From the NCBI GenBank assembly GCA_016802295.1, contig JAESIW010000065.1, positions 1,927,382 through 1,991,381 on the forward strand: a stretch of DNA of 64,000 nucleotides, given 5' to 3'. Below the pieces are notes generated by a model that saw only the letters and a program-made list of their open reading frames with translations, was not told the origin of the DNA and ran no database searches. This stretch comes from Brachionus rotundiformis (lineage: Eukaryota; Rotifera; Eurotatoria; Ploima; Brachionidae). A program made the position numbers and the translations under genes. Positions 11,826-24,792 of this stretch are shown one piece after another. Numbering within the stretch: position 1 is the first letter of the stretch; the number at the start of each line of letters is the position of its first letter.

Positions 11826-14800
11826 TTCGGTATTTGATAAAATTCTTAAGACTATTATGTCATATTTTTTTTATATTGTTGGGAATAGTTTTGTTTTCTA
11901 AAATGTAAAATTTAATCAAAAAGGTGATCTCTTTTCCAAATTCCATAAAGTGCTAAATCAAGATTCAAAATTTAGTTGTTTAAATAAAAATAAAAATTCT
12001 AAGGTATTTGAAGTTTTTAAAATATCAATTAAATAAATTTTGTTTTTATCATTTAAAAATAAAGAAAAAATTATTTCGCCTTCAAAGCTAATTTAAGCCT
12101 AAACTCAATAAATAAACGAAAAAGATTTTTTTTGATTTACGATACAATATTTTAATTGCTTATTTGGAAAAACATTGAAAAGCTTTATGCTCCTTGTTTT
12201 ACCATTGAGCGTAGCTTAGAGACTGAGATTTAAAAGTTAAATCTTTAAAATAGGCTACACAACAATCTAAAAATATAAATATTAGTTTAACTAAAAAAAA
12301 TAGTTGACTAGTATTCAAATAAAATGACTGGTTCAGTTGGTTTTATTTATAATAAGTCCTAATCTATTTCATTTAAATCTTGCTTAATGAAGCCCAGTAT
12401 TTAAAGTTACATAATTTCATATTTTTTAAACTTGATGAAAATAATAATGGGAATTATCTTATTTTCATGCCCGACAGGCGTTCATTACCCAAATAGATAG
12501 ACCGATAGATGATGATTGTTTCCAAAAATTCTACCCAGTGCCTGAATAAACCTTTTGAAATGTCAAATCGAACAAAATATTGATTTTGATAAGCTTTTTT
12601 TTAAGATTAGATTTTTTTCTATCTAACTGAACCAAATCAATTAATATCCGAACGATAAGACTTTTCAAATTTGATCATATGAAACTTGAAATTAAAATTA
12701 AATTCAAAAGAATAAAAAGCGAATAAAACTGATATGAAAAAGGCTTAGAGATATTTTCCAATTTATAGGATTTTAAAACTGATAAGAAATTTGGTATAAT
12801 TAGATTACTAATTTTTTTTTGGTTCATATTTGTTGAGTTGAAAAAAAATAAAATAAATATATTTTTTAAAACATAAAACATTTTATATAAATTAAAGCTT
12901 GTGTTGAGTAATTTGCAAAATGATAAAATATTGTTTATAAAAAGATAGCAGTGCGTAATAAATTCGTAGACTCTCATAATAAACAAAGACGCTTCTTTAG
13001 AACTCCGAAATTCTGATAAAGCTGTCACTTGTTAAATAAAATTGACTTAGAACGGAACGTATGCCATTTATTACATGCATTATGCCAATTAATTTAAACA
13101 TTTCTTTTTAATATTTTCTTTAACAAAAGTTTATAAATAACAGAGTTCTAAATGTTCGTTTGTTTACTAATATCAGATAAAAGAAAAACTTTTAAACATT
13201 AAATTTATTGTTATATTGATATGTTTGTTAAATCTTAAATATTGTCTTTAAACAAAAATATCAAAAAAATCTTTAAACACTTATTATACGCTTATTAAGC
13301 CATACTACTTGTACTTAATTTGATATAAATAAGTCTTAAGTGAAAGGAAGTGCAATAACAAGTGAATGAAAGAGAGAATATAAAAAAGCTTATTGATTTA
13401 TTTTATTACCATTAAACGTTGATTAATATTCTTAACAAAATTAGTCAATACCTGAAAAAAATCTAGCTTAAAAAGTTAACAATCAATAAAAACCTCCAAG
13501 TAGCTATTCCAAATGGCATAACAAGTTTTAAATTATAATCATAAATGAATAATTAAAGAACGCTTTTTTTATTCATCTATATCATGAAATTTTCTAGACT
13601 ATAATTTATTTATCATTTAACTAATGGAAAAATGAACTCAATTTACCTTAAAATTTGCGAAAAGTTTTGAACAAAATTTTAAATAGAAAATATTGCCGGA
13701 TTAATATTCATTTTTTGATTTAAATGCACCCCATAAATTATGTGCGCTTAATAAAAAGTCTCATTACTTTTTTAGTCCCTAATGTTTGCTTGTTTGGATT
13801 TAATACCAATTTAGCTTTATTTTTGGTATTTTTTTCACAAGCTAAAAATCTTAGATTTCAAGTCAATTGTTTTTTCATTAAATCAAAATGTTTATGGGAG
13901 TCAAACGCTTTTTAATTTCATGCTATATTTTATGATAATCTAGATTAAAATTGAAAAATTTCTGAGGTTTAACAACTTGGATAATAAAAACAAAACTTGA
14001 TTTTAGACATTATTTATTTATGTACAGGTAAAAGGTTGTACAAACCAGCTTTGGCAAAACACCATCATGTTTATCAATTCTCAGTAATAGTTTAATAATA
14101 GAATGATAAATAATTAATGTAAAAAACTTGAATAGTTTCAATTTGTTATTCTTGATTTTTGGAAGATAACGGTTTAATATTTAAAATGCTCACTTGAAAA
14201 ATCTTCAACTAACTGTATGATAATTAAAATCAAATCAAGTCTTGCTTTTTAAAAAATAAATTAAAAAAAATCATTTCTCTTAAAAAAAAAGATGATCAGC
14301 AAAATATTTTAAATTAAATTTATTATTTGAAAAAAATTTAAATAGTTGAAATATAAATTTTTTTGTTTGATTCAAATTATTTACTTTACTTTATTTTTTT
14401 CCTAAGTTTATGTAGATCTTTACATTTTTTTGAGTTTTTTTTTAATTAAAAAATTATATTTAGCTATTTTTCTTTGTTTTTTGCTAAATAAAAGAAAATT
14501 AAATCGATTTAATAGGAAAATAATCATTGAATTTTCTATTATTTCATTCAATTTGAAGAAAATAAGAATTTTAAAAAATGATTAGGTAATTTCTTATGTT
14601 AATTCAAATAGTGACTATAATGTCTTAAAATAAAAAAATTTTAACGAACAATACGAAAAGACAGTTGCAAATTATTTCTTAAATTCTAGATGGCAGAAAT
14701 TAAAGCGCTAATTCCGGAAAAATATTATTAAAAAAGATTAATTAAATAAAAGTTGGATTAAATTTCTTAATAAAGAGACATAATATTCGTATCATCGTTG

Positions 14801-15850
14801 ATCATCACTACTCAAAAATTAAGCATAATTTGAATAAAGGCTCTAAATTTTTGAGTTGAAAATTTTTATTTGTTTAAAAAATAGAGGTATTAATTTAAGA
14901 TTAAAACAAAACAGGATATTTAGGATAACAAGTATTTGAGTAAATTAAAAAACAAAACAAATTTTTTATATCTAGGGATTTTATTAAATCACAAATAGCA
15001 GATTTTAGAAACTATTTTTCCAAAATCATAAATACGGTTGTCCTTGATCTTCATTGTCATGATATTTTATTTAATTTATATTTCGAAAATTTTTTTAAAA
15101 ATACATATATTTATTTTTAATTTAAAATATGAAGATAAAAATTGAAAATATTTTTTACGCTATTAAGGTAAAGTGGCGTTTTTACTAACTTAAAAGTTTT
15201 CTTTTTGTTTCGAATAGTTGAATATATTATTATTTATAACAAAAGATTATTATTTACTTTCATGTGTCTATTTTTTTTACTTACAAAATAAAAAATAAAA
15301 TAAAATTTAAAATCGATTTTTTCTTGAGATGTCTTTGGTTTTATTTGATTTTAATCTGAGCAATTATTTGCTAGATTTTTTATTACATCATGTCATTAAA
15401 TTATATTTATTTTTCAAACATAAAATTGATCTGCAAAGATACATAAGAAAGCATTTTTGACTCAGAGCACTCTATGAGAAGATTTATTTAATTCTATTAA
15501 ATCACAAGTTGTTAATTAATCAGTGACTTTTAAACATAATTCTTTAAAACTTTAACTTAATAAAATGTCATAAATTTTTTTAAATTAAGCTTTTGAAAAC
15601 AATTATTTCATCAAATATACTATAATACTCATTTAAATTAAAATTATTATTTTAAATAGATCACGAATGAATTAAGAATTTTTTTTCTAAAAAGGTAAAA
15701 ATGAATTTCTATTAATATTTTACTAAAAAGGTTGAATGATTTTATATTTTAAAAAGACAAAATTTAAAATTTTCTTCTAAATTTTCTATTTTGATTGAGC
15801 ATAAAATTTTTAGATGAAAAATAACCATCAATTTTAATTATTTTTTTTTT
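11826..15850. other. 4-kb gene-poor interval
   Basis: Between the divergent starts of vinculin (-) and the galactosyltransferase (+). Open frames here (for example 12675-13028 minus) are low-complexity Phe/Leu/Ile/Asn strings typical of AT-rich noise. I see no tRNA, transposon ends or conserved motif. It must contain the promoters of both flanking genes, but no convincing TATA box could be picked out. Confidence 0.4.
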
Positions 15851-17248
15851 ATGATGAATAGTTTAATAAAGCTCATTTATTCAAAAAAAAAGGTTTTTGG
15901 AACTTGTTTGTTTTTGTTAAATTTCATAAGTTTTTTGTTGTACTTGACTGTAAAAACTTCAACTGTAGTTTATTTAAAAAATGATAACTATGACAAACTG
16001 GATGAGAAAAAAAGCAAACAAACAGACAAATTCGACACGGCTAATAATCAATCATTTGCAACCATTAATTCAAGTTTAAGCTGTAAAGCAAATTTAATTT
16101 ATAAAATCAATTCTCAATTTCATGATTATTTTAAGTTAATTTAAATCGAATAAAAAATACAAATATATCGGCGAAATCTCAGTGTGCTATGATACCGGAA
16201 AATTTAGGTAAATAAAGCATAAATTTATTTTTTCAAAATAATTTAATTTAGTTACGTAATGAAAATAATTTGAAAATATTTTTTAGTTGGGAGATTGAGA
16301 GTTGACACAAATGCCAATACAACTTTTAATGATATTGAGAATGAAACCCAAAATTTGAGCATAACAAATGGTGGTTTGTGGGCTCCTCCAGATTGCATTG
16401 CTAGACATAAGGTTGCTATTATAGTTCCTTATAGAAATAGAGAGAATAATTTGAAAATATTTCTACGACATATACATCCAATCCTCTGTAGACAACAAAT
16501 CGATTATGGAATCTACGTGATCGAACCAATTCAAAATATTACATTCAATAGAGGTCTCTTGATGAATATTGGCTTTCTTGAGTCTTTGAAGCTGACAAAT
16601 GATAAATGGAATTGTTTTATTTTTCACGATGTAGATTTAATTCCTGAAGATGATAGAAATATATATTCCTGTCCAGAGCAGCCTCGTCACATGTCATCAG
16701 CTGTCAGCACCTTTAACTACAGGTTTTTTAGTTAAATAACAAAAAAGTAAAAAATAAAAATGAGCTTTTAGACTCCCGTATGAAACAATCTTCGGAGGAG
16801 TTTCTGCTTTGACCAAAGAACAAATGAAAAAAGTCAATGGATACTCTAACATGTATTTTGGCTGGGGAGGTTTGGCCATATGTTTTTTATAAATTTCTCA
16901 TTTGTTAATAATTTCCATTTAGGTGAAGATGACGATTTTAGGACAAGGTAAAATAGAGAGAAAATTTGAATCTATAATTAGCTTTTTTTCATCAGAATTG
17001 TAGCAAGTGGATATAAAGTTTCCAGATATCCGCTTGAAATCGGACGGTATCTGATGGTTAAACACAATAAAGATCCAAATGTGAATCCAGAGCGCTTTAA
17101 ATTGCTCAATAAAGCAAAAGAGCGTTTCAAAGTGGAAGGTTTAAATTCAATTGAGTACAAAGTTGTTGAAAATTTTAAATATAATTTATATACAAAATTA
17201 TTAGTAAGTTATGATCGAAATTTTTTTTTGAATAAAAAATACCGATAA
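15851..17248 (+). CDS. B4GALT: Beta-1,4-galactosyltransferase, Golgi type II membrane protein
   Basis: Six exons: 15851-16082, 16136-16207, 16287-16722, 16772-16869, 16923-16947, 16996-17248; 371 aa. A short cytoplasmic tail is followed by one membrane segment (about residues 14-34), a stem, and a GT7 catalytic domain. Visible motifs are VPYRNRENNLKIF, FNRGLLMNIGF, the metal-binding DxD in FHDVDLIPEDDRN, CPEQPRHMS, FNYRLPYETIFGGVSA, GWGGEDDDFRTR and a terminal YNLYTKLLV. Family members transfer galactose (or GalNAc in many invertebrates) from the UDP-sugar to terminal GlcNAc in the Golgi. GalT versus GalNAcT specificity depends on a residue just upstream of the FGG motif and needs alignment. 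Exon 5 is only 25 nt and encodes most of the EDDD acceptor-binding loop. The gene is convergent with ZMYND12. Confidence 0.93.
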
Positions 17249-17609
17249 TACATTCCAATAAATCATTATGGTTTTTTAATTAAATAAAATTTTAGATAAA
17301 GATAAATAGGTTTCATTTGAAAATTTATATTAATTTGATACAGAATTTTATCAAATTATTTGCGTAATTGTTTTCAGATGAGATGTAATGAAAAATAAAT
17401 ACTGATTAGTCAAGTAAAATTCATTTTATTAATTAAATTATCAAACATCATCATTTTTCTACTACAACATATTTTTTAAAATTAAGATGGTAAAAATTTT
17501 ATAAAAAATTTGATTTTTTTTATTTGAACCGAAAATATTATCAAAATTTTTATGCATTCAAAATAAATTAATAAATAAATTTATTTAAAATATATTTTAA
17601 TTTTTTTTT
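17249..17609. other. Convergent 3' intergenic gap
   Basis: About 360 bp between the stops of the galactosyltransferase and ZMYND12, containing AATAAA-type signals for both directions and nothing else recognisable. Confidence 0.5.
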
Positions 17610-19752
17610 CTATTTCAATTTTATAAAATTGTTTATACGAGTTAAATTAGCTCTTATTGTTTCGTCAAGATCGGACTTTGACTCTAATAGTTCAGAATAA
17701 TTTTTCACCTTAAATAAAATTATTACCAAAAAAATAAAAAATCAAATCCCTTATATACTTTATCGTATTCTTTTGAAAGAAAATGAACCATGCATAAGCA
17801 ATGTTCTATTTTGGTTAACTCATTGTTGTCCGGCGATGTCTCATTTCGTCGTATTTCATAAATACTGTACAAAACTTTCTTTGCTTCAGCTTCACTTGCC
17901 AGCTCTAAAGTTTAAAAATTTCGAATAAAAAAAAAATTAATAATTATTTAGTGTTTTTAAAAACAAACGAAGCAAAAATGATTGATTTTTAATAATTAAG
18001 CTTGATCATTCATATTTTGTAAAATTTAATTATGATGGACTTAATTAGCTTGATGATGGTGTGAAGCTTTAAAAGAATTTCTTTTATACTTAAAGTATAT
18101 TATATGTTAGTTATTTTGACTGATTAAAACTTCATGTGAAAAAAACAATTAAAAAAAATCGTGTATGGTGTAAAAAATATAATTTTTGAATTTTGAGAGC
18201 ATGATATGTATCCAAAACAAATTTTGATACCATTCGATCTTTCCGTGTCTGTTGATACAAGATAAAAAATTTTAAAATGGGCAAATTTTAAATTTAAATA
18301 GAATAATAAAAAATTTCACAGCAACTAAAAATCTTTTTTAATTTTGTTTTAATTTATAAATCGAATATAATCAAGAAATTGTAAGCTTAATTTATAAATA
18401 TCACATAATTTTTTAATTTTTAAGTGTTATAAAGTCATTACTATTAATTAATTATTAGAATTTTTGTCATAAAAGTTAAGTAATATATTAGAAATTTTTT
18501 AGATTGATCAGTTCACTTATTTTAGTTACCTTGTACTTTTTTTTCATCTAAATTTTTATAATTTTATAAAAATTGTATTCATTATTAAGTAAATTTTTGA
18601 ATAAAACAATTTTTATTTATAATATTAAGAAATATTTATACCTAAAGATTCACTGTCCCTGTCATCGTCCTCTTTTTTTCCCAATATGGTATCCAATTCG
18701 GAAATTTCAGTCTTTTTTTCTACAACTTCCACTAAATGAGAATTCCACATATTAGCAACCTAATAATTTAAATCATAAAAAAGCAAAATTAGATAATTTT
18801 TTTTTACTTGACGATATAGAGAATCAGCTATATCCATTTTTCCTTGATTAAAAAATATATTTGCAATCAAAAAGTATCCTCCGGAGACCTGGAAATTTTC
18901 GGTTCCAAATTCTTCTGAAGCGTAATAAATCTATTACGTAAATATAAAATAAAAAAATAAGATTTAAATTTATAAAATCTACATCATTGGCCAAATTTCT
19001 TAATGCTTGATCAAAGTCTCCTTTTGCAATCTGTAGCATGGCTATGTTTCTGTATAATTTTGATAAAATCGATAAAGGGCAATCAGAACTTTTGATTACA
19101 GTCCATTCAGCCTGAGACAAGTATTCTTGAGCTTGGGACAAATTTCCTAAACCTTGACTCGCCTCACCAAGTATTAAATATGATGGAACTAGGTCAACTG
19201 ATTTTATACCAAACAATTCAATGACAAATTTAAGCGATGTCATTGCACCCGGAATAGCTCTTTGATAGTCTCCTTCAAATAAATAGCGTTGAGCTATCGA
19301 TCTTGTATATTCAACCAGCTGAAGCTAAATTTAATTAATTAATATAATTTTTAATTAAAAATAAATCTCGTTATAAAAAAATTAACTTTTTTATTTCTTA
19401 AATCATCGTCGCGTTTTTTTCTTTCTTCTTCAGATGGTAAAAAAGGTAACGAAATTCTTAATGGTATTAATGATTGACAAATTTTTTCGTGTATGCCATA
19501 CCAATCAGAATGTTGATGGTCGTTATCGCTAAATAAAATTCAATCAATTTTTTTTTAAGTTTTCATTTAGAGGAAATTTATTGACATGTAAACAATTAAC
19601 TCATTATATATGAAAACTTTCCAATCTTACCAATAGTATGTCACCCTGCATCTTTCACAGATTTTTGTAGCTGGTTTTTGACAAAGCTCACAAAGATATT
19701 TTGTTCCTTTAGGAAAAGCTAATGGATAGACTGTGTCTCTGGCAGTAGTCAT
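17610..19752 (-). CDS. ZMYND12: ZMYND12-like MYND zinc-finger, TPR-repeat protein
   Basis: Seven exons on the minus strand: 19631-19752, 19387-19528, 18983-19324, 18808-18930, 18642-18759, 17759-17904, 17610-17708; 363 aa, almost the length of human ZMYND12. The N-terminus carries a MYND-type metal site (LCELCQKP, ICERCRVTYYC, then HEKIC split over exons 1-2). TPR-like helices follow: the stretch KSVDLVPSYLILGEASQGLG and EYLSQAEWTVIKSSDC are near copies of the vertebrate protein, then LANDVD and GTENFQVSGGYFLIAN. ZMYND12 is associated with ciliary/flagellar axonemes in vertebrates; the role here is inferred from that. One intron (17905-18641) is 737 bp, while the other five are 48-102 bp. Confidence 0.92.
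17905..18641 (-). other. Long ZMYND12 intron (737 bp)
   Basis: Outlier in length. AT-rich, no coding potential, no inverted repeat seen. An apparent frame at 18573-18755 on the plus strand is only the antisense of exon 5 plus intron. Confidence 0.5.
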
Positions 19753-19916
19753 TTTTGCTTCTTTCTTATGTAAAAATATTCTAATTAAAATTTCGAATCA
19801 GTTTAACATTAAAATAGAAATTATTAGTATATATTAAGTTTCCATAGCAATTAGTTGAAAAAAAATTATTTAGATTTTGGTTAATTTTTTAGAATATGCA
19901 TACATAAATTTTTTCT

Positions 19917-19990
19917 TTAACACTAGAAGATCCAAGAGGTTTTTGAACTTCTTTTTTAAAATTTCAAAATTTTATATCAAATAAAAGAAA
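19917..19990 (+). mobile_element. Solo end of a TTAA-flanked (piggyBac-like) MITE
   Basis: TTAA at 19917-19920 is followed by cactagaagatcc and then sequence that parallels the first about 65 bp of the intact MITE at 52568. No matching right end (ggctttctagtgttaa) is found downstream; the copy runs into AT-rich tandem duplications before the LINE relic at 20.1 kb. Confidence 0.55.
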
Positions 19991-20038
19991 TAATTGTTTT
20001 AAAATTTGGTAAAATTTTTAAATATTTTTGAATAAATA

Positions 20039-20114
20039 AGTTTATCAATTTAAATATTAATAATTTTTATCAATTTAAATATTATTTTTAATCTAATAAT
20101 AATAATAATAATAA
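20039..20114. repeat. Short tandem duplication and (AAT)n tract
   Basis: The unit tttatcaatttaaatatta occurs twice (about 20041 and 20068), followed by about seven AAT units at 20094-20114. On the minus strand the AAT tract is the (TTA)n tail of the LINE relic next to it. Confidence 0.7.
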
Positions 20115-20640
20115 GTTATAACAAGCTACACTTGCGAAGATGGGAAACAGTAGGATCCCATTTATGGTAACTGTGGTACGTACTGTGTTTAGAGCACAGT
20201 CACTTCCCCAGCTCTGCCTTCATCACATTGAAGATTGTTATTCGTTAGGTTACCATTCCCTCATATCGATTCTACTCAGGACTCTATCCATGGTAGGTTT
20301 CTCTTTACGTCTTTACTTATTTAGTCTGTTCTTGAATTTGTTGACGGAAATGAATTGAACGATCTCTTGGGGGAGGGCGTTCTATGGCGTAGTCACTCTA
20401 TAAGTGAAAAAGTGCTCAGTCAGTTGGCTATTGGCTGGGAGTGGTCGGAGAAAGATGTGCTGCTTGGAGCTTCCTCTTTTTTTACCGTTGATTTTGACAG
20501 ACAGGGCTATGTGCCAGTTTATGATTTTAGTGCCTGTGTAATATTTAAAGAATTAAATAAGATCACTTCTGGTCCTCCTGTCCTCAAGGGAGGTCAGATT
20601 TAGTTTCACACGTCTCTCACTCTAGTCAAGGTTTCTAAAA
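20094..20640 (-). mobile_element. 3' end of a decayed non-LTR retrotransposon (LINE)
   Basis: Read on the minus strand, about 20300-20570 holds the C-terminus of a LINE reverse transcriptase with two in-frame stops. Recognisable pieces in order are DLI-stop-FFKYY, HFFTYRVTTP, a stop where Trp is expected, then NALPQEIVQFISVNKFKNRL, a common ending of CR1/Jockey/RTE-type proteins. A non-coding stretch and a (TTA)n tail follow towards 20094, as expected for a LINE 3' end. Base composition is visibly less AT-rich than the flanks, which supports insertion from elsewhere. The apparent plus-strand frames here are antisense shadows. The 5' part is missing (truncated on insertion or lost). Confidence 0.75.
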
Positions 20641-21607
20641 CTGTTTGACCAATTTGGGAGCCCTCTTTTTTAATTTAAAGTATGTCAAAAATTTATTGAA
20701 ATAAACCATATTAGTTTTGAATAAATATCAAAAAAGATTAAAATCATTAAAAAATGCTGAGGGAACTATTAAAATCAAATAAATTTTTTTAAATAAATGT
20801 ATAGAATTTTTAAAAAAATCAGTAAAAATAAAGATTAAATTAAATAAAAAATCACTTATTTGATTAATAAGACCACTAAATTATAGGCACATTCTTTTTA
20901 ATTTTTGATACTTTTTATGAGTGTTGAAATAATTCAATATAAAAGTGAAATTAAATTATATTATATAATGAAAAATTAACTTTAAAATGTCAAGTGCAAG
21001 GAATTTCGATAATATCGCTCGGAATTTCCTTTTGACCAATCGACTAGCCGATTGTTAAAAGCATAGCAAATATTTTATTTGTTTAAAAAAAAATTTTATA
21101 TGAATTTTTTGTAGGGATTAAAAACATTTTTGTGAATTAAAAAAATTAAAAAAGTTTGTTTCTAATATTTGTGTATTTTTTATTAAATTTGTGGCATGTA
21201 GCTTAAAAATTGTGGTATCAAAAGTGAATTCGCGTGAATATTCAATTAATAAAGTGATGTAAAAGTAAAGAGAAATACTTCTTTTTTTAAAAACCTTATA
21301 CCAAAAATAAAAATTCCATTTTCGATGATTTTTCAAATTTAAGAATGGAATGATTATTAGATTTTTAATACATTTTACAATTGCTTTTAATGTAAAAGTC
21401 TTGGTTTGGTTATTACCAGGAAAAATTATATTTACCAGGTTGAACAATAAATAATTTGAAAAAAAAAACTATTAAATAAATTTAACAAATGCGCAGTTTT
21501 TGCAACTTTTAAATTTTAATAAAATTTAACTAAAACTAGATTATGAAATAACATATTTATTAGAATTTCAATTTAATATAATTTAATAAAATTGATTATT
21601 TGGTATA
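20641..21607. other. Intergenic with two adjacent small hairpins
   Basis: AT-rich. At 21000-21053 two short dyads lie side by side: an imperfect ggaattt..cggaatttcc dyad and a perfect six-base-pair stem caatcg/cgattg with a 6-nt loop. No gene is visible. Confidence 0.4.
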
Positions 21608-24352
21608 ATGACTCGAACTTATCAAGAAGAATTACAATATTTGGAACAAATAAATCCTTATTCATGGCGCATAAAAAAAGGCTTTGTACCAAATATGAAC
21701 GTAATCTTTAAGTTTGATTGAATTGTTATTTTTTTAAAGCTGTTATTTCGGATTAGGTAGAAGGAATTTTTTATGTAAACAATCATCTGAAAGATTTAAT
21801 GTTTGAAGAGTTAAAAAATTCATGTAAAACTGGAGGAATAGGAGGATTTTTGCCAGGAATGAAGCAGATAGCAAATGTGGCCGCTCTTCCTGGAATAGTT
21901 GGGGTAGAAAATTATCAAAAGATAACTTGAAATTGACAAAAATTCCTAAATTTCTAAATAAAGAGATCAGTTGGACTTCCTGATGTTCATTCGGGCTATG
22001 GTTTTGCTATTGGAAACATGGCTGCTTTTGATATGAACGATCCAGAGGCTATAGTCTCACCTGGAGGCGTTGGTTTCGATATAAATTGCGGTGTTCGACT
22101 ACTAAGAACAAACTTGTCCGAAAAAGATGTCCTCCCTGTTAAAGAACAACTAGCTCAATCTTTATTCGATCATATACCAGTTGGTGTTGGAAGCAAAGGA
22201 GTAATTCCAATGAGTGCCCATGATTTAGAAGAAGCACTCGAAATGGGAATGGATTGGTCACTCAGAGAGGGCTATTCTTGGGCTGAAGACAAAGAACATT
22301 GTGAAGAATATGGACGCATGCTGCAGGCTGATCCGCGAAAAGTTAGCGATAGGGCTAAAAAGAGGGGTCTTCCTCAATTGGGTACTCTTGGAGCTGGCAA
22401 TCATTATGCCGAAATTCAGGTAGTTGATGACATATATGATAAATATGCTGCATCAAAAATGGGAATCGATTTTAAAGGTCAAATTTGCGTAATGATTCAT
22501 TGTGGAAGTCGAGGCCTTGGACATCAAGTGGCAACAGATTCTTTAGTAGCTATGGAAAAAGCTATGAAAAGAGATAATATTCATACCAACGATAGACAAT
22601 TAGCCTGTGCGCGAATCAACTCTCTTGAAGGCCAAGATTATTTAAAAGGAATGTGTGCTGCGGCAAATTATGCATGGGTTAACCGTAGTAGCATGACTTT
22701 TCTAGCTCGCCAAGCTTTTGCCAAAATCTTTCACTCAACACCTGATGATTTAGATATGCATTTAATTTACGATGTGTCACATAATATTGCCAAAATAGAA
22801 GAGCATCTAGTCGATGGAAAACTAAAAACTCTTTTAGTTCATCGAAAAGGATCAACTCGCGCATTCGGTCCTAACCACCCACTTATTCCCGTAGATTATC
22901 AGGTAAATAAATAGCTTTTAAACACTCTTAAAAAGTTCATATAATTAATTATTGAGAAATTATTTATTTGAATATTGTTAAGATATCAATATTTCATCAT
23001 TTCTTTCTACACCCAAACAATCAAGTTAAAAGATAACTTTAAAAACAGATCATTTTAAGCATCATTTTAATAACAATCGCTAAAATAGAACAACCTAGCT
23101 TATTACTATTTCTTTTATTTTAACAACTTATTCATGTCTAAAGAAAATCAAGAGATAAAAAATTTAAGGTATTTACCATTATTTAAAATCTGATTTATAT
23201 ACACAAATAATTTCTATAGAGAAATATTTTAAAATCTAAAATTTTTCAGTATCTTAATATTTTTTCGAATTGGTATTTTTTTTATAAATTAAAAAGTTAA
23301 AAATTAAAACAATATAATCACGAGATATTTATACGTGATCATTATAAACCTTATAATAAGTACCATGCACCTGCTTTACTAGTTTATAATTTGTGATGAT
23401 TTTTTTAAACATAATTGATTAAAAAGTTGATTTGTTGCATTCTTATGCAATTTGATTTTTAAAAAGTGATAAATCAATTGATCGTTTTTTTACTAGAATT
23501 TTAGCTATGGTTTGAAAAAATAAAACTTTAAAACAAACTTAAAGATTATAATTAATAATTGATTTTTTAATCATTTAAATGATCAAATCAAATTTAATTA
23601 AAATTAATTTAATTTAAATAAAAAACCCTTTAGTTTAACGACCCTATTTTCCACAAGGAGCCATTTTAGGAAAAAAAAGCCTGATATACAAATTTAATAA
23701 ATTTGCGGTTTATTTAGTTAAAAAAATAATGAGTATCAATTAATAATTTTAAATTAAACAATTTTTCATTAAATGATTATAACATTTTCTGAATTAAATA
23801 AATCAATTTATTTTTTTTCCTTGGGATAAATTAAATACGAGTTTTTATGTTTTTATAATCATTTAAATAATCAGATCAAATTTAATTTAAAATTTATATT
23901 ATTTATTCAACTATTAGATATTTTTGTGATTTGATTTCAAAAAATCAATTAAGCGAAATATTTTCACAGACTAATTATTTCAATCTTTTATATTAATATT
24001 GATTGTAATTAAGCTAATAGGACAGCCAGTTCTGATCGGAGGTACAATGGGAACATGTAGTTATGTTCTCACCGGAACAGATGAAGGAATGAAGAATACT
24101 TTTGGATCTACTTGCCATGGTGCTGGTAGAGCATTGTCTAGAGCAAAATCTAGAAGGAATCTAGATTGGAACGATGTATTGAAAGAACTAGAAGATAAAG
24201 GCATATCAATTCGTGTAGCCTCGCCAAAGTTGGTAATGGAAGAAGCGCCTGATTCCTATAAAAATGTCACCGATGTAGTTGAGACATGTCATCAAGCTGG
24301 CATCAGCAAAAAATGCATTAAACTCAGACCAATTGCTGTTATTAAAGGATAG
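21608..24352 (+). CDS. RTCB: RTCB, tRNA-splicing ligase catalytic subunit
   Basis: Four exons: 21608-21700, 21757-21903, 21964-22902, 24014-24352; 505 aa, the same length as human RTCB. RTCB joins 2',3'-cyclic-phosphate and 5'-OH RNA ends using GTP and divalent metal, in tRNA splicing and XBP1 mRNA splicing. Conserved features: MKQIANVAALPGI, the DVHSGYGFAIG loop, GVGFDINCGVRLLRTN with the metal-binding Cys, LGAGNHYAEIQ, IHCGSRGLGHQV, YDVSHNIAK, and TCHGAGRALSR containing the guanylylated histidine. The C-terminus IKLRPIAVIKG is intact. Start ATG 21608 gives MTRTYQEELQYLEQINPYSW, in register with other RTCBs. The last intron is unusually long (1111 bp); all catalytic residues checked are present. 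Confidence 0.97.
22903..24013 (+). other. Long RTCB intron (1111 bp) with internal direct repeat
   Basis: About twenty times longer than the other introns of the gene. The motif aatcatttaaatgatcaaatc near 23570 recurs in near-identical form near 23858, about 290 bp apart. A less AT-rich island at 23625-23680 lies between them. This pattern suggests an eroded insertion flanked by duplicated sequence. Confidence 0.5.
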
Positions 24353-24780
24353 ATTAATTTTTTTAATCATTTTACACAATTTTATCCACGAGTATTTATA
24401 AAATAAATAATGATAATACTAAATTTTTGTTATTTTTGCCATTTGTAGCCATACTTAAACAAACATATTTAAATAACTTTATATTAATCCCTGTTTCAAC
24501 AATCAAAATAAAACTGTCTATTTAACTCTATAGTTATCACTTTTTTAATCTAATCTTATACTATAATTTAATTAAATTTTTAAATATCTTGCAATCTAGT
24601 TTTCAATCAGTTCTCTAAGAAAATTTTTCTGGTAACTTCTTAATCTCTTGATAAATATAAGATAGAAAATTTCAACAAATACAAAAAGCTAAATGCTAAT
24701 ATTTTGATTTTTTGTTTTTCAACAAAAAAGAGTAAATAGATTCAAAACTAATTTGAATGGAGGCCTAGCACCCCATGTAA
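24353..24780. other. Intergenic, nothing recognised
   Basis: About 430 bp between the RTCB stop and the heat-shock promoter elements; AT-rich with no open frame. Confidence 0.5.
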
Positions 24781-24792
24781 ATTTCTAGTATT

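Noticed and set aside
12675..13028. 117-codon minus-strand frame
   Set aside because: Low-complexity hydrophobic/Asn composition typical of chance frames in AT-rich DNA; no splice partners.
20140..20603. Two adjacent plus-strand open frames in a compositionally distinct block
   Set aside because: They are antisense to the LINE reverse-transcriptase C-terminus, which explains both the composition and the openness.
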